Assembly: GCA_000729835.1 (NCBI GenBank)
Contig: JFHB01000010.1
Location: forward strand, 186,001-250,000
Direction of reading: 5' to 3'
DNA: 64,000 bases
DNA from: Atkinsonella hypoxylon
Lineage: Eukaryota; Ascomycota; Sordariomycetes; Hypocreales; Clavicipitaceae
Program-made: the position numbers and the translations under genes
The notes under the pieces: model-generated
The model's database searches: none
What the model was told of the DNA's origin: nothing
Seen by the model: the letters and a program-made list of their open reading frames with translations, nothing else
Shown here: piece after piece, positions 11,450-22,569 of the stretch
How the letters are laid out: the number at the start of each line of letters is the position of its first letter
Position numbering within the stretch: the first letter of the stretch is position 1

Positions 11450-13485
11450 ATGGCGGACACTCCACACCAGCCCGTAGATGCCTCGCGACAGGCTGGTGGA
11501 GGCGCCAGCCAGGCGTTCAAAGTACCGCCAGCTCTGAAACCCGCCGTCATTTCCTATCTTAAACAGATTTTCCAATCGCATGCTGGCGAGGACGGGAAGT
11601 GGACTGCTGGGCAGGTCCAGCGATTCATTCGGCAGGTACAGGGAAACGATGACACGACTCCGGCAGCGGCCAAATTGCTTGACCAGGCCAACACCGATCT
11701 TAATGGGTTTCTAGGCTATATGACGTCGCAGGATAGCGCCATAATACTGCCTTGGAAGGTTTGTGATTTATCGTGGCCGCTTTCCAGCTATTTCATAAGC
11801 TCCAGTCACAACACCTACTTGTCCGGGAATCAACTGTATGGTGACAGTACGACGGATACCTACACCAATGTTCTGCTCCGGGGTTGTCGTTGCGTCGAAA
11901 TCGATGTTTGGGACGGCGATGAGTCCAATCTGAGCTCTGCCTCGAGCTCGGATGACGAGGCTGCCGGCACCGAAAAGCCAAAAAGGCAGGGCACCTTCAG
12001 CAGGCTTAGACAAAAATTACCCAGTAGCTTATCTGCAAAGTTGGAAAAGACTTCTCTGAGCAAGAAACAGGAGCACCAGCCGACAAGTAAAGACGGACAC
12101 CAAAAGGCTCTTAATCCAGGGCCAGACGACGGTCACAAAATTGTGCCAGAAGTAGCTGCTGTTGAGCCTCGAGTACTCCACGGCTACACGTTGACTAAGG
12201 AGGTTTCGTTTCGGGATGTCTGTGAAGCTATTCGGGACAACGCATTTACTGCCTCGGACTTGCCTTTGATCATTAGTCTAGAGGTGCACTGCGGCGCTGG
12301 GCAACAAGTCATGATGACAAATATTATGAAAGACACATGGAAAGGCCTGCTCGTCGACGATGACGAGGTCAAGGATGGAATACTGCCAAGTCCAGAAGAA
12401 CTGAAGAGGAAGATTTTAGTCAAGATCAAGTACGCACCGCCAGACGCTTCTGCACCCAACGCGGACAGCACAGAAGATGACCGTCTGCCTCCGAAGAAAG
12501 CACCCGCCAAAAAAGCTTCAAAGATCATTCAGGAACTGAGCAAGCTTGGAATATACACGAGAGCAGTTACCTTTAAATCGTGGACACAGCCTGAGGCGAC
12601 CATGCCGACACACACCTTCTCCCTGGCCGAGAATAACTTTATGGAGCAGCGCGAGAAATATGGAAAGAAGTTGTTTGAACACAACAGGGATTATTTGCTA
12701 CGTGCGTATCCCTCCGGTCTGCGCATTCGCTCTTCCAACATGATGCCCACCGTCTTCTGGGGATCCGGCGCGCAAGTGGTGGCTCTAAATTGGCAGCAGA
12801 CAGATGAAGGCATGATGCTCAACGAGGGTATGTTTGCCGGTACGGGTGGTTATGTTCTCAAACCACAAGGTAAGTTTCTGCTGGAAACCATGCACGATTT
12901 TTTTTTTTTTTTTTCCTAACATTTCTGCCACGGGAAGGGTACCGTTCAAGCAGGCATCGCGTATCAGCACCTGCCTCAACGACCGTGGTTCACAAAACGC
13001 TCAACTTAGCCATCACTTTCCTAGCAGCGCAAAACATCCCCCTCCCGCCCGGTGACATATCAAGTAGAAAGTTCCATCCCTACGTCAAGACGGAACTGCA
13101 CATTGACGCATGTCACCCGCGCGCCCTCGGCCAAAGATCGTCCACCGACAGTCACGAATCCGAACCTCGGCACAAGGCCCGTACCAAGACCCATCAAGGC
13201 ACGGACATTGACCTTGAGAAACAGCAGATTGTGTTCCAGGAGGTCAGTGGCCTCGTCGAGGAATTGACGTTCGTGCGGTTCACGGTACGGGACGATGAAC
13301 TCGGCATCGATGACCTGGCTGCGTGGGCGTGCGTACGCCTCGATCGACTGGGGCAAGGATTTCGGTTCATCAATTTGTTAGATGCCAAGGGGAGATTGAC
13401 TGACGGGACCATTCTTGTCAAGGTTGAAAAGATGTTGGTGGAGGAGACAATAGCTGTTGAAGATGACGAGACAGTATGTGGATGA
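11450..13485 (+). CDS. PLC1: Phosphoinositide-specific phospholipase C
   Basis: Two exons, 11450-12869 and 12938-13485; 655 aa. It cleaves PI(4,5)P2 into IP3 and diacylglycerol at the plasma membrane. Domains in order: a helical EF-hand-like start (25-95), X box (about 105-325), Y box (about 355-470) and C2 domain (about 495-640). By alignment with mammalian PLC-delta the catalytic residues are His120-Asn121 (SSHNTYL), Glu150 and Asp152 (VEIDVWDG), His244 (LHGYTLT) and Glu278 (SLEVHC). A charged Ser/Lys-rich insertion (about 157-235) splits the X box, as in other filamentous fungi. The intron joins PQ-G-YRSS and contains a 17-T run. It is tail to tail with the DDR48-like gene. Confidence 0.95.
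12898..12914 (+). repeat. Poly-T run inside the PLC1 intron
   Basis: Seventeen consecutive T bases 23 bp before the acceptor, followed by cctaac, a good branch-point match. It acts as an extreme polypyrimidine tract and is probably length-variable. Confidence 0.9.
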
Positions 13486-13980
13486 CGTGGACTTGTGTCG
13501 TAGCAGGGGATCGCCTGGTAGATGTCTGCATAGACCTAAAATGCATGAATAGCGTGATAAAACTATATACATTCAGCTTTACCATTTGACGATGCATTCT
13601 TGATTTTGACAGACTGTAGTTTTTGATGGCGGCTTCCGTTTAAGGAGAGGAAGGATCTGCTTGTCCAGACTATAGCAGATGCAAGTTTATCAACCACCGA
13701 GATGGCACGACCAAGCATCTTGTCTTCACTTGCGTGTCTATCACTTGGCAGTGATGTACTAGTTCTTGCAGCCAAGGTAGAATTCATTCGAGGACATAGT
13801 CAATTGGGGGGTAGGCTTCAGTGGGCCGTACGTCAAGCTATTTGAACCCTGTTCCAGCCAAGTATTACGTGACGGAGATGTACAACTCATTTTCGGACCC
13901 CCACAAAGACATCCCCCCAAAAAAATTAATCGCTTAGGATCATGCAACCTGATCCTGGCCGTCCTTCCACGCATCGCCGC
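13486..13980. other. Convergent 3' intergenic region PLC1/DDR48-like
   Basis: 495 bp between two stop codons, holding both 3' UTRs. No conserved frame or RNA gene was recognised. Confidence 0.5.
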
Positions 13981-14717
13981 TTAGTAGTCATCGCTGCGCT
14001 GCTGGTCGCGACCCTTGTTGGAATCACTGCCAAACAGGTTGCCGGCCTTCTCGAGGATCTTGCCAGTGGTGCTGCCACCGCTGGAGTTGTTGTTACCGGC
14101 GCCGTAGCTGTCGTCGTTGCCAGACGATCCGTACGAGCTTTTGTTGCCGGAGCCATAGCTGTCGTTGTCGCCGGATGATCCAAAGCTGCTGTTGCCTCCG
14201 CCACGGCCAGATGAGCCGTAGCTGTCATCATCGCCCCGACCAGAGGAGCCGAAGGAGCTAGAGTTATTACCTCCCCGGCCTGAAGAGCCGTATGAATCGT
14301 TGCCACCAGACTGGCCGGACGACCCGAAGCCGCTGCCGGTACCAGAAGAGCCGTATGAGTCATTGCCGGAGCCTAGGGAGTCATTGTTGCGTCCAGAGCC
14401 ATACGAGTCACCACTTCCCCCACGGCCTGAAGACCCGTAAGAGTCATTGTTACCGGAGCCATAACTGTCATTGTCACGGCGGTTGGATGAGCCCTGTCGA
14501 GTCCATGTTAGCCGTACGCCTCATCGAGCTAGTGACGCTTTGTAAGCGATGAGATGGGTTGAGACTTACGTAGCTGTTGTTGTTGTCGCCGTAGCTGGAC
14601 TGAATGACCAATGGCGTCAGTATAAGTAGTTACGGCCATTGTGGGGTGAAGTGAGCTAATGTCCACTGTGTATTGAGCCGCTAGAGTACCTACGTTGCCG
14701 TTGTCGTTGTAAGACAT
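13981..14717 (-). CDS. DDR48: DDR48-like stress protein, Gly/Ser/Asn/Tyr repeats
   Basis: Three exons, 14717-14694, 14599-14570 and 14493-13981; introns of 94 and 76 bp, all phase 0; 188 aa. About 140 residues are imperfect repeats of the type (N/D)DSYGSS(G)RGG and SSFGSSG, very like the NNDSYGSSN repeats of yeast Ddr48. The tail (TTGKILEKAGNLFGSDSNKGRDQ) is non-repetitive. Ddr48 is a hydrophilic, abundant protein induced by DNA damage, heat and osmotic stress; its biochemical role is unsettled. The naming rests on repeat similarity, so low-complexity convergence is possible. The promoter holds a TATA box and several STRE cores. Confidence 0.75.
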
Positions 14718-14766
14718 GGTGGGAACAATGTTTGTAAGTGATAGTTCGGTACGAGAAGATAGATTT

Positions 14767-15146
14767 AGGGGATGCAATGTTCAGTCGTCGAGGCCGAGAA
14801 AATTACAGCAAGGGAGCTTCTGGGGGCCCTCATTTATATAGACGAGTTCCAGGGCCACCGTCGGCCACCTCATTTTTGTTCCCATAGCTCTTGAAAGTAT
14901 ATGTGAAGGGGAAGCAAGCTGGGTCCAGCTTGAACTGCAGCTCTTGGATGGGCGACGTAGCTCTCCCGGTCCCCAAGTTGGTACGCCACACCAACTGCCC
15001 CTCCCTCAAGTAGGCCCTTGAGCTTCACTGGCATCGTGGATGCCGAAACATGTGCTGTAGCCTGGTTCAGCTGAGCGATCCTTAATGCAGATTGTCCCAC
15101 AGGTGCGCAGGGCTGTGGGTTAAGGAAGCTTTGCGGCATAACCCCT
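14767..15146. promoter_or_regulatory. Cluster of STRE cores (AGGGG/CCCCT) upstream of the DDR48-like gene
   Basis: Four copies at 14767-14771, 14907-14911, 14998-15002 and 15142-15146. In yeast this core binds the stress activators Msn2/Msn4, and Ddr48 is a classical target. About one copy would be expected by chance in this span. Confidence 0.45.
14833..14840 (-). promoter_or_regulatory. TATA box of the DDR48-like gene
   Basis: Reads TATATAAA on the minus strand, about 120 nt upstream of the start codon at 14717. This is a plausible distance for a short 5' UTR. Confidence 0.6.
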
Positions 15147-17280
15147 TTTACTGTCACAACGCCGCAGACATATGTTGTACCTCGCAACGTACCTGGACTA
15201 TGGATCTAGCAAAGTACCGTGATTAATGATTGATCTTGAGTGACTTTTGTTATAGTTGGAATCTCTATGGAATTTTTAAGTACTTACTATAAACACCCTG
15301 GCAATTGGCTGACATCCTGGGATAGGGCATTTCGTTCAATTGGCTCGGAGGTTTCCGGTACATGGGCGCCGGCAAAGCAAAGCTATTGCCGTGAGTAGAC
15401 GATACCTTGACCCGATCTGGCGTCACATTGCATTCCGGCGCTACATTGAAGGGAATAGGAAACAAGCTATTGCATCGGAAACTAGGTACCTAAGCACATG
15501 CATGGGCTCGCTTGCGCCGGGATCTAGACGCGGGCGCTGTTCGCATCATCATTGTTGGAGTCCCAAAGAGAGTCACGGTTTCCTGGCACGCCATGGCGTG
15601 GCCCTTTTCGCAATAGTTCCCATCCAAATGATGTCAAGTCCAAAGTTTACGGCCTAGATCTGCAGCGAATAATGAGATGACTCGGATGACAGGTTGATGA
15701 AGATGAGAGGGTGTATGCGCGGGTGTATGCGCAAGTGGATGCGCAAGTTGTCATCTCCCTAATACTAGAGCTCATTGGAAGCAAAGGAAGGAGCTACCCT
15801 GGCTAGGTACGTACCTACGTACCAGGCAGGTACCCCCTACACTGTCCAGCACATCATCCCCCAATGGTGGGGTGGGCAACCCCAGGGAAAATGCAAAGGC
15901 CTCCAGGAGGTCCCCGAGCTTCTCGTTCCTCTTTCGTCCTTCAGATGCCGTCCAGTCAAACCTCGCGTGGTTTTCCTGTTTTTTGTGAACGATGCGGGAA
16001 ATTATTGCGCTGCGCAAGGAATGTGACACGCATGCAACTTGTGGCGGTACATGCATGGCCTGGCCGAAGCCAGCATTACGTGGGACTGTGACAGGATGCT
16101 AGCACGCATCCAGAGGCTGGTGATGAGATGTCATAGAACCATTACGGCGAGCCATTAACTATTGGACTCTTCTACATTAATCGGTTTCATGCGCTCGAGC
16201 TCGAAGCGAGACATTGCTGTTGGCGCAATGGATAACTACAAGGCACTTGCCCACATTTGACACCTGCTGCTACCACAAGTACGGAGTATGTTGATCCACA
16301 CCACATACTTCCTGACGGTGAATGGCGGATGTCGCGATTTTGCGATGCCTTCAGGAGTCAAGTCTATCAAGACCGATTAAGCCACCTTCGCGCTAGCGAC
16401 GAAGGCGTATGCCACAGAGGAGACACTGCATACCCTAATATGACCGGGCACGGTGTGACAGTTTCAATGACGGGTCCTGCCCAAAACCGCCAGTTGAACT
16501 GTCACCACCGTAACTGGCTAACAAGAGGCGGGGGAGCATTTGAGGGGCGCGAGAGTATGATGGCGACGACCGTAACCAGATGCGATGGTGTTGCAGGCGC
16601 CAACAGCCCTCGAGGGTGATGCAGGCTAGGACGAAAGAGATCAGGGTTACAAAAGCTTACTCCACGTACAGGATCCGAACAACCGTCAAAAACTGGCTTT
16701 GCGATCTGATCTGTTGTCGTCATGCCAGGTGACGTGAGCACCATATGCGCGATAGCGACAAAATGTGCCTATTCTACAAGGAAGCAAAGAGCTCAGGGCG
16801 GCTCAAGTTCATCGGCGGTAGAACAGCATATGGCAATGGATGGAAGGGAGAATTAACCATACTTGATCGTGGAGCACCCGTCGAGTTGCACAGGAGATAA
16901 ATTCCGCCGTGAATGGTGCCAGAGGTAGCATCATGATGCCGAGGTGCTTTGTGGAAGGAAGGGCAGACACTATTTAGGGTCGAGCTTGTTTCAGCAATTT
17001 GGTCGGAAAGTCCAGGATGCCAAGAAGCGGCCAGACCAATCCTCCCAAGTTTGCCGATGCTTGTTATTAGTACGTGAAATGTGTATCAACCACCTAGGTG
17101 ATTCAACGCTATCACCGGGGATAAATCATTTTATAATCTTGCCACATCGTGAAAAAGGGCTTGCCGTGACATCCAAGTCTGGCTATAGGGTAGGGTAGCT
17201 ATAATCAAGGTAGGGTATTGCCGTCCGAATCGTTTCATATAGCTCAAAGTACTCTGAGATTTTCACCGTCTCGGACACCA
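15147..17280. other. Gene-free stretch between the DDR48-like gene and PEX8
   Basis: About 2.1 kb with only short unrecognised frames. It contains a small tandem repeat (gggtgtatgcgc type, 15708-15745), a GTAC-rich stretch (15807-15835), one TACGGAGTA motif (16280-16288) and TAGGTACCTAAGC (15483-15495). Confidence 0.5.
15709..15745 (+). repeat. Short tandem repeat, 12 bp unit
   Basis: About three units of gggtgtatgcgc, the last diverged (aagtggatgcgc). No coding context. Confidence 0.7.
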
Positions 17281-19338
17281 TCACAACCGACTGGATGTAC
17301 CATCACTGGCTAACGCGCCACTCATCATCACTGCCTGCGGAGTGCCGCCAAACAAGACCAATTCTCGACCTCCCTTGGTTCCCCACCATGCTACACAAAT
17401 AATCGATCTCTCGACGTCCATCTCTCCATTTACAAGAATATCCCAGAATCTCTTTTTCACGACCGCTTTCAGCCTTGGATCTTCAATGTCATTCATCGCC
17501 CTTGCCGTAATGGCGAGCCATTCTTCCACCAACGGCAGGGGCAAGAATGGTAGAGAGTCGATAAGCGTCATGACCAAAGCGCTCTGTTCAGAAAGGGGCT
17601 CTTGCTGTGTCTCCCCCAGGGCCTCTACGACTGCGTCTAGAGTTTGGCCTAGTATTTGAGTGCTGGCAGTCGACATGCTCAAGTGCAGCATTTCCAACAG
17701 CGTTTCTGATACGTGTGGCTCCATTGCGGCAATGGGGAACGGAGGCGACACGATTTCCATGACCGTTTTGAAGGCGACCCGGAATTGCCTTGGAGATATA
17801 TGCTTAGGGAAGGACTCGAAAAGTTTGACAATGTAGAATGGTGTCACCTTGATGGTAAGCGCGGTGTGTTGAGGACATGATAGAGCTGATAAGATGGCGC
17901 TATGAGCCGATTCGAATATTTCCGTCATGGATGGGGACATCGGTCCCTCTTGGAATAGATATGAGATGGCAGGTTTGACAATCAATGTTTCGCATGCTTC
18001 TGTAGATAGTGACAGAGGGAGATGCTCTGCAACATTCAGATAGTACAGATCAAGCGTCTTAAGGAGATGAGTCGAGGGACTCGGATGTGCATCGGCTGGC
18101 CTGATCTCCCTCAAAAATGTTTCTGTTGCGAGCGTATCGCGACTGAGAACGTCCAGAGACGTCATATATGTAAATGTGTAGACTTGAAAGGCACTGTTGC
18201 CATTCCTATTCGAAATGAAGAACATATTACGCAGGATCTGGAGGGACTTTGAGGCAATGCAAGGAGCCATGCCACGGATCAGCATGCGCTGGTCCAGTAG
18301 ACTACGGGCAACAATAGCTTGCAAGACGGCCGTGATGCTAAACATGAGTTTCTTAAGAACCTGCCACAAGAGTGGCCAGGTAGTCTGTGACGTTTCTGGG
18401 CTCAAATGAGAACCCTCAAGTGCAGGATCAAGTTCGCTGAAGCGAATCTTCTGCCAGGTGTCGAGCACGCGGCCAGTGAAGACCAAAAGTGCATCCTGTG
18501 CCTGGGTTACGACCGAAGTGTCCTTGGCATGCTGTACAGCAAATGCAGCCAATTTTGAGAGAGGACCCATATTGCCTACCAGGGGTTGCTTATCCATCTC
18601 CCTCAACATATTGCAAGAAGGTGATTGCGCCGGCCATGAGAATAAATGGCCCGGTTGTAGAGTGGTATCGCGGTCGATCGATCTGAGAAATTGCCCGTCG
18701 CAGAATCCTTGTTCGCCCGTGATGGCCCAGACAGCGATGGGGAGCAGCGCATCGCAATTGATTTGAGCTCGGTGGTATTCTGAAAGAAGGGGGAATGCGA
18801 AAGTGAGAGCAGTGATAATTGAGGCAGCTGCGAGGGCCCCATCTTCAGCATTGCCCTCGAGGGCCAGATTTGCAGCCGTGACCACAGCACGCTCGAGAGT
18901 ACCGCGCAGGGCCATGGATAGTGCATGTCTCTCGTTGCCTTCCATGCCCATGATGACACCAGTCAAGACAAGCAGGTGCTGCCACCTTCTCGATCTGTCG
19001 TCGGCTCCTTTCACCACGGCACGAGTCCATTCTTCGCATCGGAGACCACTGCCATCAACGGGTCCTTTGCGCTTTGCGGCCTCGATTTCATTGTCGCGAA
19101 TACGTATGGCGGCAGCATTGTAGATGCTGATAACTCGAAGTGCTGTCCGTGGCCCATCATGGCGGTGCCAGATGGCTGGAGCAGTAAGAAGTTGCGAAGT
19201 GAGGACGCCGAGGTTCAACGGATTGGACAGGTGGGTGAGAAGGTGGACGGTGCTGCCGATTATCTGGTCAGTCTTGGCGGCGTCATGGACATCTTGGTAG
19301 TACTGCAGGACAGTGTTGAGGAGTTTGTCGGCAGGCAT
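17281..19338 (-). CDS. PEX8: Peroxin 8 (intraperoxisomal import factor)
   Basis: Single exon, 685 aa, ATG at 19338. The start (MPADKLLNTVLQYYQDVHDA) and the block CEEWTRAVVKGADDRSRRWQ fit fungal Pex8, as I recall that family. The protein ends in SRL, a type 1 peroxisomal targeting signal, as expected for Pex8, which sits on the matrix face of the peroxisome membrane. Pex8 links the docking complex (Pex13/14/17) with the RING ligase complex (Pex2/10/12) and helps release cargo from Pex5. The body is alpha-helical without clear transmembrane spans. It is divergent from the TMEM170-like gene, with 323 bp between the starts. Confidence 0.85.
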   Translation of the reverse strand: MPADKLLNTVLQYYQDVHDAAKTDQIIGSTVHLLTHLSNPLNLGVLTSQLLTAPAIWHRHDGPRTALRVISIYNAAAIRIRDNEIEAAKRKGPVDGSGLRCEEWTRAVVKGADDRSRRWQHLLVLTGVIMGMEGNERHALSMALRGTLERAVVTAANLALEGNAEDGALAAASIITALTFAFPLLSEYHRAQINCDALLPIAVWAITGEQGFCDGQFLRSIDRDTTLQPGHLFSWPAQSPSCNMLREMDKQPLVGNMGPLSKLAAFAVQHAKDTSVVTQAQDALLVFTGRVLDTWQKIRFSELDPALEGSHLSPETSQTTWPLLWQVLKKLMFSITAVLQAIVARSLLDQRMLIRGMAPCIASKSLQILRNMFFISNRNGNSAFQVYTFTYMTSLDVLSRDTLATETFLREIRPADAHPSPSTHLLKTLDLYYLNVAEHLPLSLSTEACETLIVKPAISYLFQEGPMSPSMTEIFESAHSAILSALSCPQHTALTIKVTPFYIVKLFESFPKHISPRQFRVAFKTVMEIVSPPFPIAAMEPHVSETLLEMLHLSMSTASTQILGQTLDAVVEALGETQQEPLSEQSALVMTLIDSLPFLPLPLVEEWLAITARAMNDIEDPRLKAVVKKRFWDILVNGEMDVERSIICVAWWGTKGGRELVLFGGTPQAVMMSGALASDGTSSRL

Positions 19339-19661
19339 GGCGACGCATGGGGTTACGCCCCGATGACCCCCGAATGTTGGTTGCCCTGCGATATTGTACG
19401 GGATGGAGATGTTGGCCCGTGTCTCTTCTCGAGCTTGTGCCGAGGCTCGAGTAGTAATTACATCAGTCCAAGAGCTTCGCCAATCAGCGACAGGTTATGG
19501 GGCCCTTATTCTCTGACAGCATTTCCGTAAACGCGTGCAGGAATCATCACGTCAGCCCCTTGCCAAGTCACTCACAGGCTTTAGAAGAGGTTGCCAAGGC
19601 GCAATGTCCGAACATCGACCAAGGTGAATTACACGTCTTAACAGACCTGTGTCTACACGCA
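19339..19661. promoter_or_regulatory. Bidirectional intergenic region PEX8/TMEM170-like
   Basis: 323 bp between divergent start codons. No clear TATA box; it must hold both promoters. Confidence 0.5.
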
Positions 19662-20145
19662 ATGGCTCACCCGGGTAGGCCACCTCCGAATTACGAGACA
19701 CCTTCCTTTCCCTCCCTGAATGTCAAAACCCTTGAGGATACCACGCCAAACCGAACATACACATTATACTATATTTCAGATGTTTGGCAATTTACTGTCA
19801 TATGGACACTGATTACGTATGCATCCTTTCATCTTTGCGTGGCGCTCGTAGCTCTGTACAACCATGGCCTGAAGAAGTCGTCCTGGAAAGTCCTGTGGGC
19901 AGTGCCCATTACCTATCTTTTTATTGCAGGCATAGAAGCTGTTATCGCGGGTAGTATCGTCGGTCTCGTGTGAGTGATTTTTCCAAACCTTGCGACTGGA
20001 CCGCGACAGCTAATGAGATCTCAGACTGGGAGCAGTGTACAAAGCGGGCTACTACGAGATGAATACCTGGATTCCATGCACCTGGGGCTTCATCAACGTA
20101 CTGGTTCTGGTGATTTCATCCTTTTCTGTACAAGGTGGCCTTTGA
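19662..20145 (+). CDS. TMEM170-like integral membrane protein
   Basis: Two exons, 19662-19969 and 20025-20145; 55 bp intron; 142 aa. The splice rebuilds a Val codon and continues LGAVYKAGYYEMNTWIPCTWG. Three hydrophobic helices are visible: about 43-68, 80-105 and 118-138. An N-terminal tail of about 40 residues contains RTYTLYYISDVWQFT just before the first helix. This layout and the SDVWQF motif match the TMEM170 family, whose animal members shape ER and nuclear-envelope membranes. The fungal function is not established. An upstream in-frame extension lacks family similarity, so the ATG at 19662 was chosen. Confidence 0.85.
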
Positions 20146-21220
20146 AGAAAATATGATGAGAAGCTCAATGTGCCTGTTATGTTACGGCTCAAACCCATGA
20201 CGACGCTAGACGCCTTGCGACAGTGAAGAACGATCCGTCACCAAAAATTAAGAGTTGCTGCCGCTTCGGTTGCCATTGTCCACGAGGACAAATGAAGGAT
20301 CGCTCGGCCTCGACACCTGAATAGCTGAACTTCGAGCCGACAGTACCAGCCCAAGACGCGAACGTAATCTTCTGGCACTGTCATAAGATGACTAGATGTA
20401 CCATGGACCAGATGCGCAATGAAACACGGGCACGTATGACCCACAATGCCTGGTGACTTCTTTCATCCAACGATTTGGAGGCAGATACGTTACCCGCAAA
20501 GACCATCACCCTAGTTCACAGTAACCATGATCTGGCGCATGGCCCAATGTGATTTCCAGAAGGTGTAGACGATGGTTCGTGCCAACTCGCCATGCGAAAC
20601 CTTGGGTTCTCCTAAGGAGTCTTATCTGCGCCCATTCAAGCCTAGCATGCCTGATATCCTGCGATTAATAAGCCTATTAAGTTGTCGCCAGGCATTATTC
20701 AACCGTGAGCACACGATGCACCATGGCGCCATGCTGTACGATGGGGGCGCACCCGTGACTCCAAGCGACCCTTCGTTTGAAGCCGGACATCTTGTATAAA
20801 ATGACGTAAATACATGAAAGAATAAATATGTCAGCTCGAATTCATTCATTCATTAAATCAGATTGTCGTTAGTTGCCATGCCTGGTTCTGTGCCCCACTA
20901 CGCCAGTCCATCAGACAAATATTTCAGCCACCATCCAAAAAAAAAAAAAACGCCTACATCCAATCCAACCACACAGCAGGCGTGCTCGAAAACAATCCAT
21001 CCCAACGCTGGCTAACTATTGTCCCAGACCAAAACAATCGCAAGCCCAAGCGTAGTTGCAGGCCGCCACTGCAAAGCAAGACGCGCCCGGAAGGAATCTC
21101 CCGGCGCGCCCTGAGTACCTAGGGCGGAAGAAGTAACTAGATGTCGCATGAAAAAAGCTGACAGTCATTTCAGACACCTCTTCTCTTTCACGATGAGCCC
21201 AGTTCAAGCTCGCCTCCATC
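20146..21220. other. Intergenic region before STE14
   Basis: About 1.1 kb with no recognisable gene. It contains a 14-A run at 20937-20950 and scattered GTACC motifs. Confidence 0.5.
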
Positions 21221-21228
21221 TATAAAAA
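21221..21228 (+). promoter_or_regulatory. TATA box of STE14
   Basis: TATAAAAA, 61 nt upstream of the start codon at 21282, a suitable position for a core promoter. Confidence 0.65.
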
Positions 21229-21281
21229 GAGGCGCACATCGCGCGGTTGGTCTCTCCCCACGACAGCAACAGCAAGCAGAC

Positions 21282-22124
21282 ATGGCAGCCGTCTCTTCCC
21301 AAGCGGAGCACCACGCTCAAATGTCCTTTCGAACAACATTGGACTTCGACCACAGACATACCGTGCCTCCCCGGACACGGCACATGTCCCCCAGCGCAGC
21401 CCAAGACTTCAAACTCATCCAGCCCAATCAACCCATGTCCCTCTCCGGCATTTCCCTCCGCGCCTTCGTCCTTGGAGTCACCTTCTCAGCAGCTCTGCTG
21501 TCCACCATGCTAACCACCCTGCTCACTTCATCTCCCCTCTGGCGCATCCCCTTCTTCCTCTCCGCCCTCTCCCTCTTCCACTTCCTCGAGTTCTGGACCA
21601 CCGCCGCGCGAAATACCCCCGAGGCAACCGTCTCCGCCTTCCTCCTCACCGCAAACTGGCCCGCGTACCCTATTGCTCATACGATGGCCTGTCTAGAGTG
21701 CCTTCTCACGCACACCCTCTTCGCAAATCGGACTCCGGCGTCTGGCCATACCAAGACGATCATGCTCGCTCTGGGTCTGCTGATGGTTGTTGCAGGGCAG
21801 ATTGTGCGGTCCCTAGCCATGTTACATGCCGGCACGAGCTTTAACCATACTGTCCAGACACACAAGGCGGATTCGCACACTTTGGTTACAACGGGGGTGT
21901 ACGGCATGCTTAGACATCCAAGTTATTTTGGATTCTTTTACTGGAGTCTTGGCACACAGTTGGTTTTGGGGAACGTGGTTTGTTTCATGGGGCATGGGTA
22001 TATGCTATGGAAGTTTTTCAGCAGTAGGGTGAGAGTTGAGGAAGGGAAGTTGGTAGAGTTTTTTGGGGATGAGTATGTGGCGTACAGGAAGAGGGTTAGG
22101 ACGATGATGCCGTTTGTGGGATAG
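21282..22124 (+). CDS. STE14: Protein-S-isoprenylcysteine O-methyltransferase (ICMT)
   Basis: Single exon, 280 aa. The ICMT signature is complete: an HTLVTTGVYGMLRHPSYFGFF block (His and RHPSY bind S-adenosylmethionine) near residues 195-220, then EEGKLVEFFGDEYVAYRKRV near the end. Several hydrophobic helices lie between about residues 55 and 190. The enzyme methylates the C-terminal prenylated cysteine of CaaX proteins such as Ras and mating pheromone, at the ER membrane. The ~50-residue N-terminal extension is hydrophilic. It is convergent with the DGAT1 gene. Confidence 0.95.
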   Translation: MAAVSSQAEHHAQMSFRTTLDFDHRHTVPPRTRHMSPSAAQDFKLIQPNQPMSLSGISLRAFVLGVTFSAALLSTMLTTLLTSSPLWRIPFFLSALSLFHFLEFWTTAARNTPEATVSAFLLTANWPAYPIAHTMACLECLLTHTLFANRTPASGHTKTIMLALGLLMVVAGQIVRSLAMLHAGTSFNHTVQTHKADSHTLVTTGVYGMLRHPSYFGFFYWSLGTQLVLGNVVCFMGHGYMLWKFFSSRVRVEEGKLVEFFGDEYVAYRKRVRTMMPFVG

Positions 22125-22569
22125 GTGGCATGTTACAAAGATGCATAGTGAATGCTTCGTCATGCTTTGGACCATTTGGAGAGGTTGAAATTATGACAGG
22201 TAAGACATAAGCTCTGTGAACTACCGGCAACAGTACCTCCATGCCTGTTGTTGGATGAGTAGATTATGATAAATCTAACACATCGCGTGGGTGCAAGGCC
22301 GAACTCGATCTACAGAAGAGGAGTCTTTCCACTACTGACACCAGACCTGCGTAGACCAGTCACGCAGACTTGCAACGTCGCATCGCTGAAGCCAACATAT
22401 TAAATACCGGGCACATCATATTACAGACAACGAACGTTTCCAGTTTTGCAGTACAGGACGAATCCAATCGTGTATTTTGCACATAACGCGAAGCTGTGAG
22501 AACTAGCTTCAGAGCGCCAATTATAAGAGTCATGTCTTTTCCGAACCCAATATTATCTCATGATACCGG
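22125..22569. other. Convergent intergenic region STE14/DGAT1
   Basis: 445 bp with both 3' ends; nothing else recognised. Confidence 0.5.

Noticed and set aside
14870..15187. 105-residue minus-strand frame upstream of the DDR48-like gene
   Set aside because: It lies over the promoter with TATA and STRE elements and has no family resemblance.
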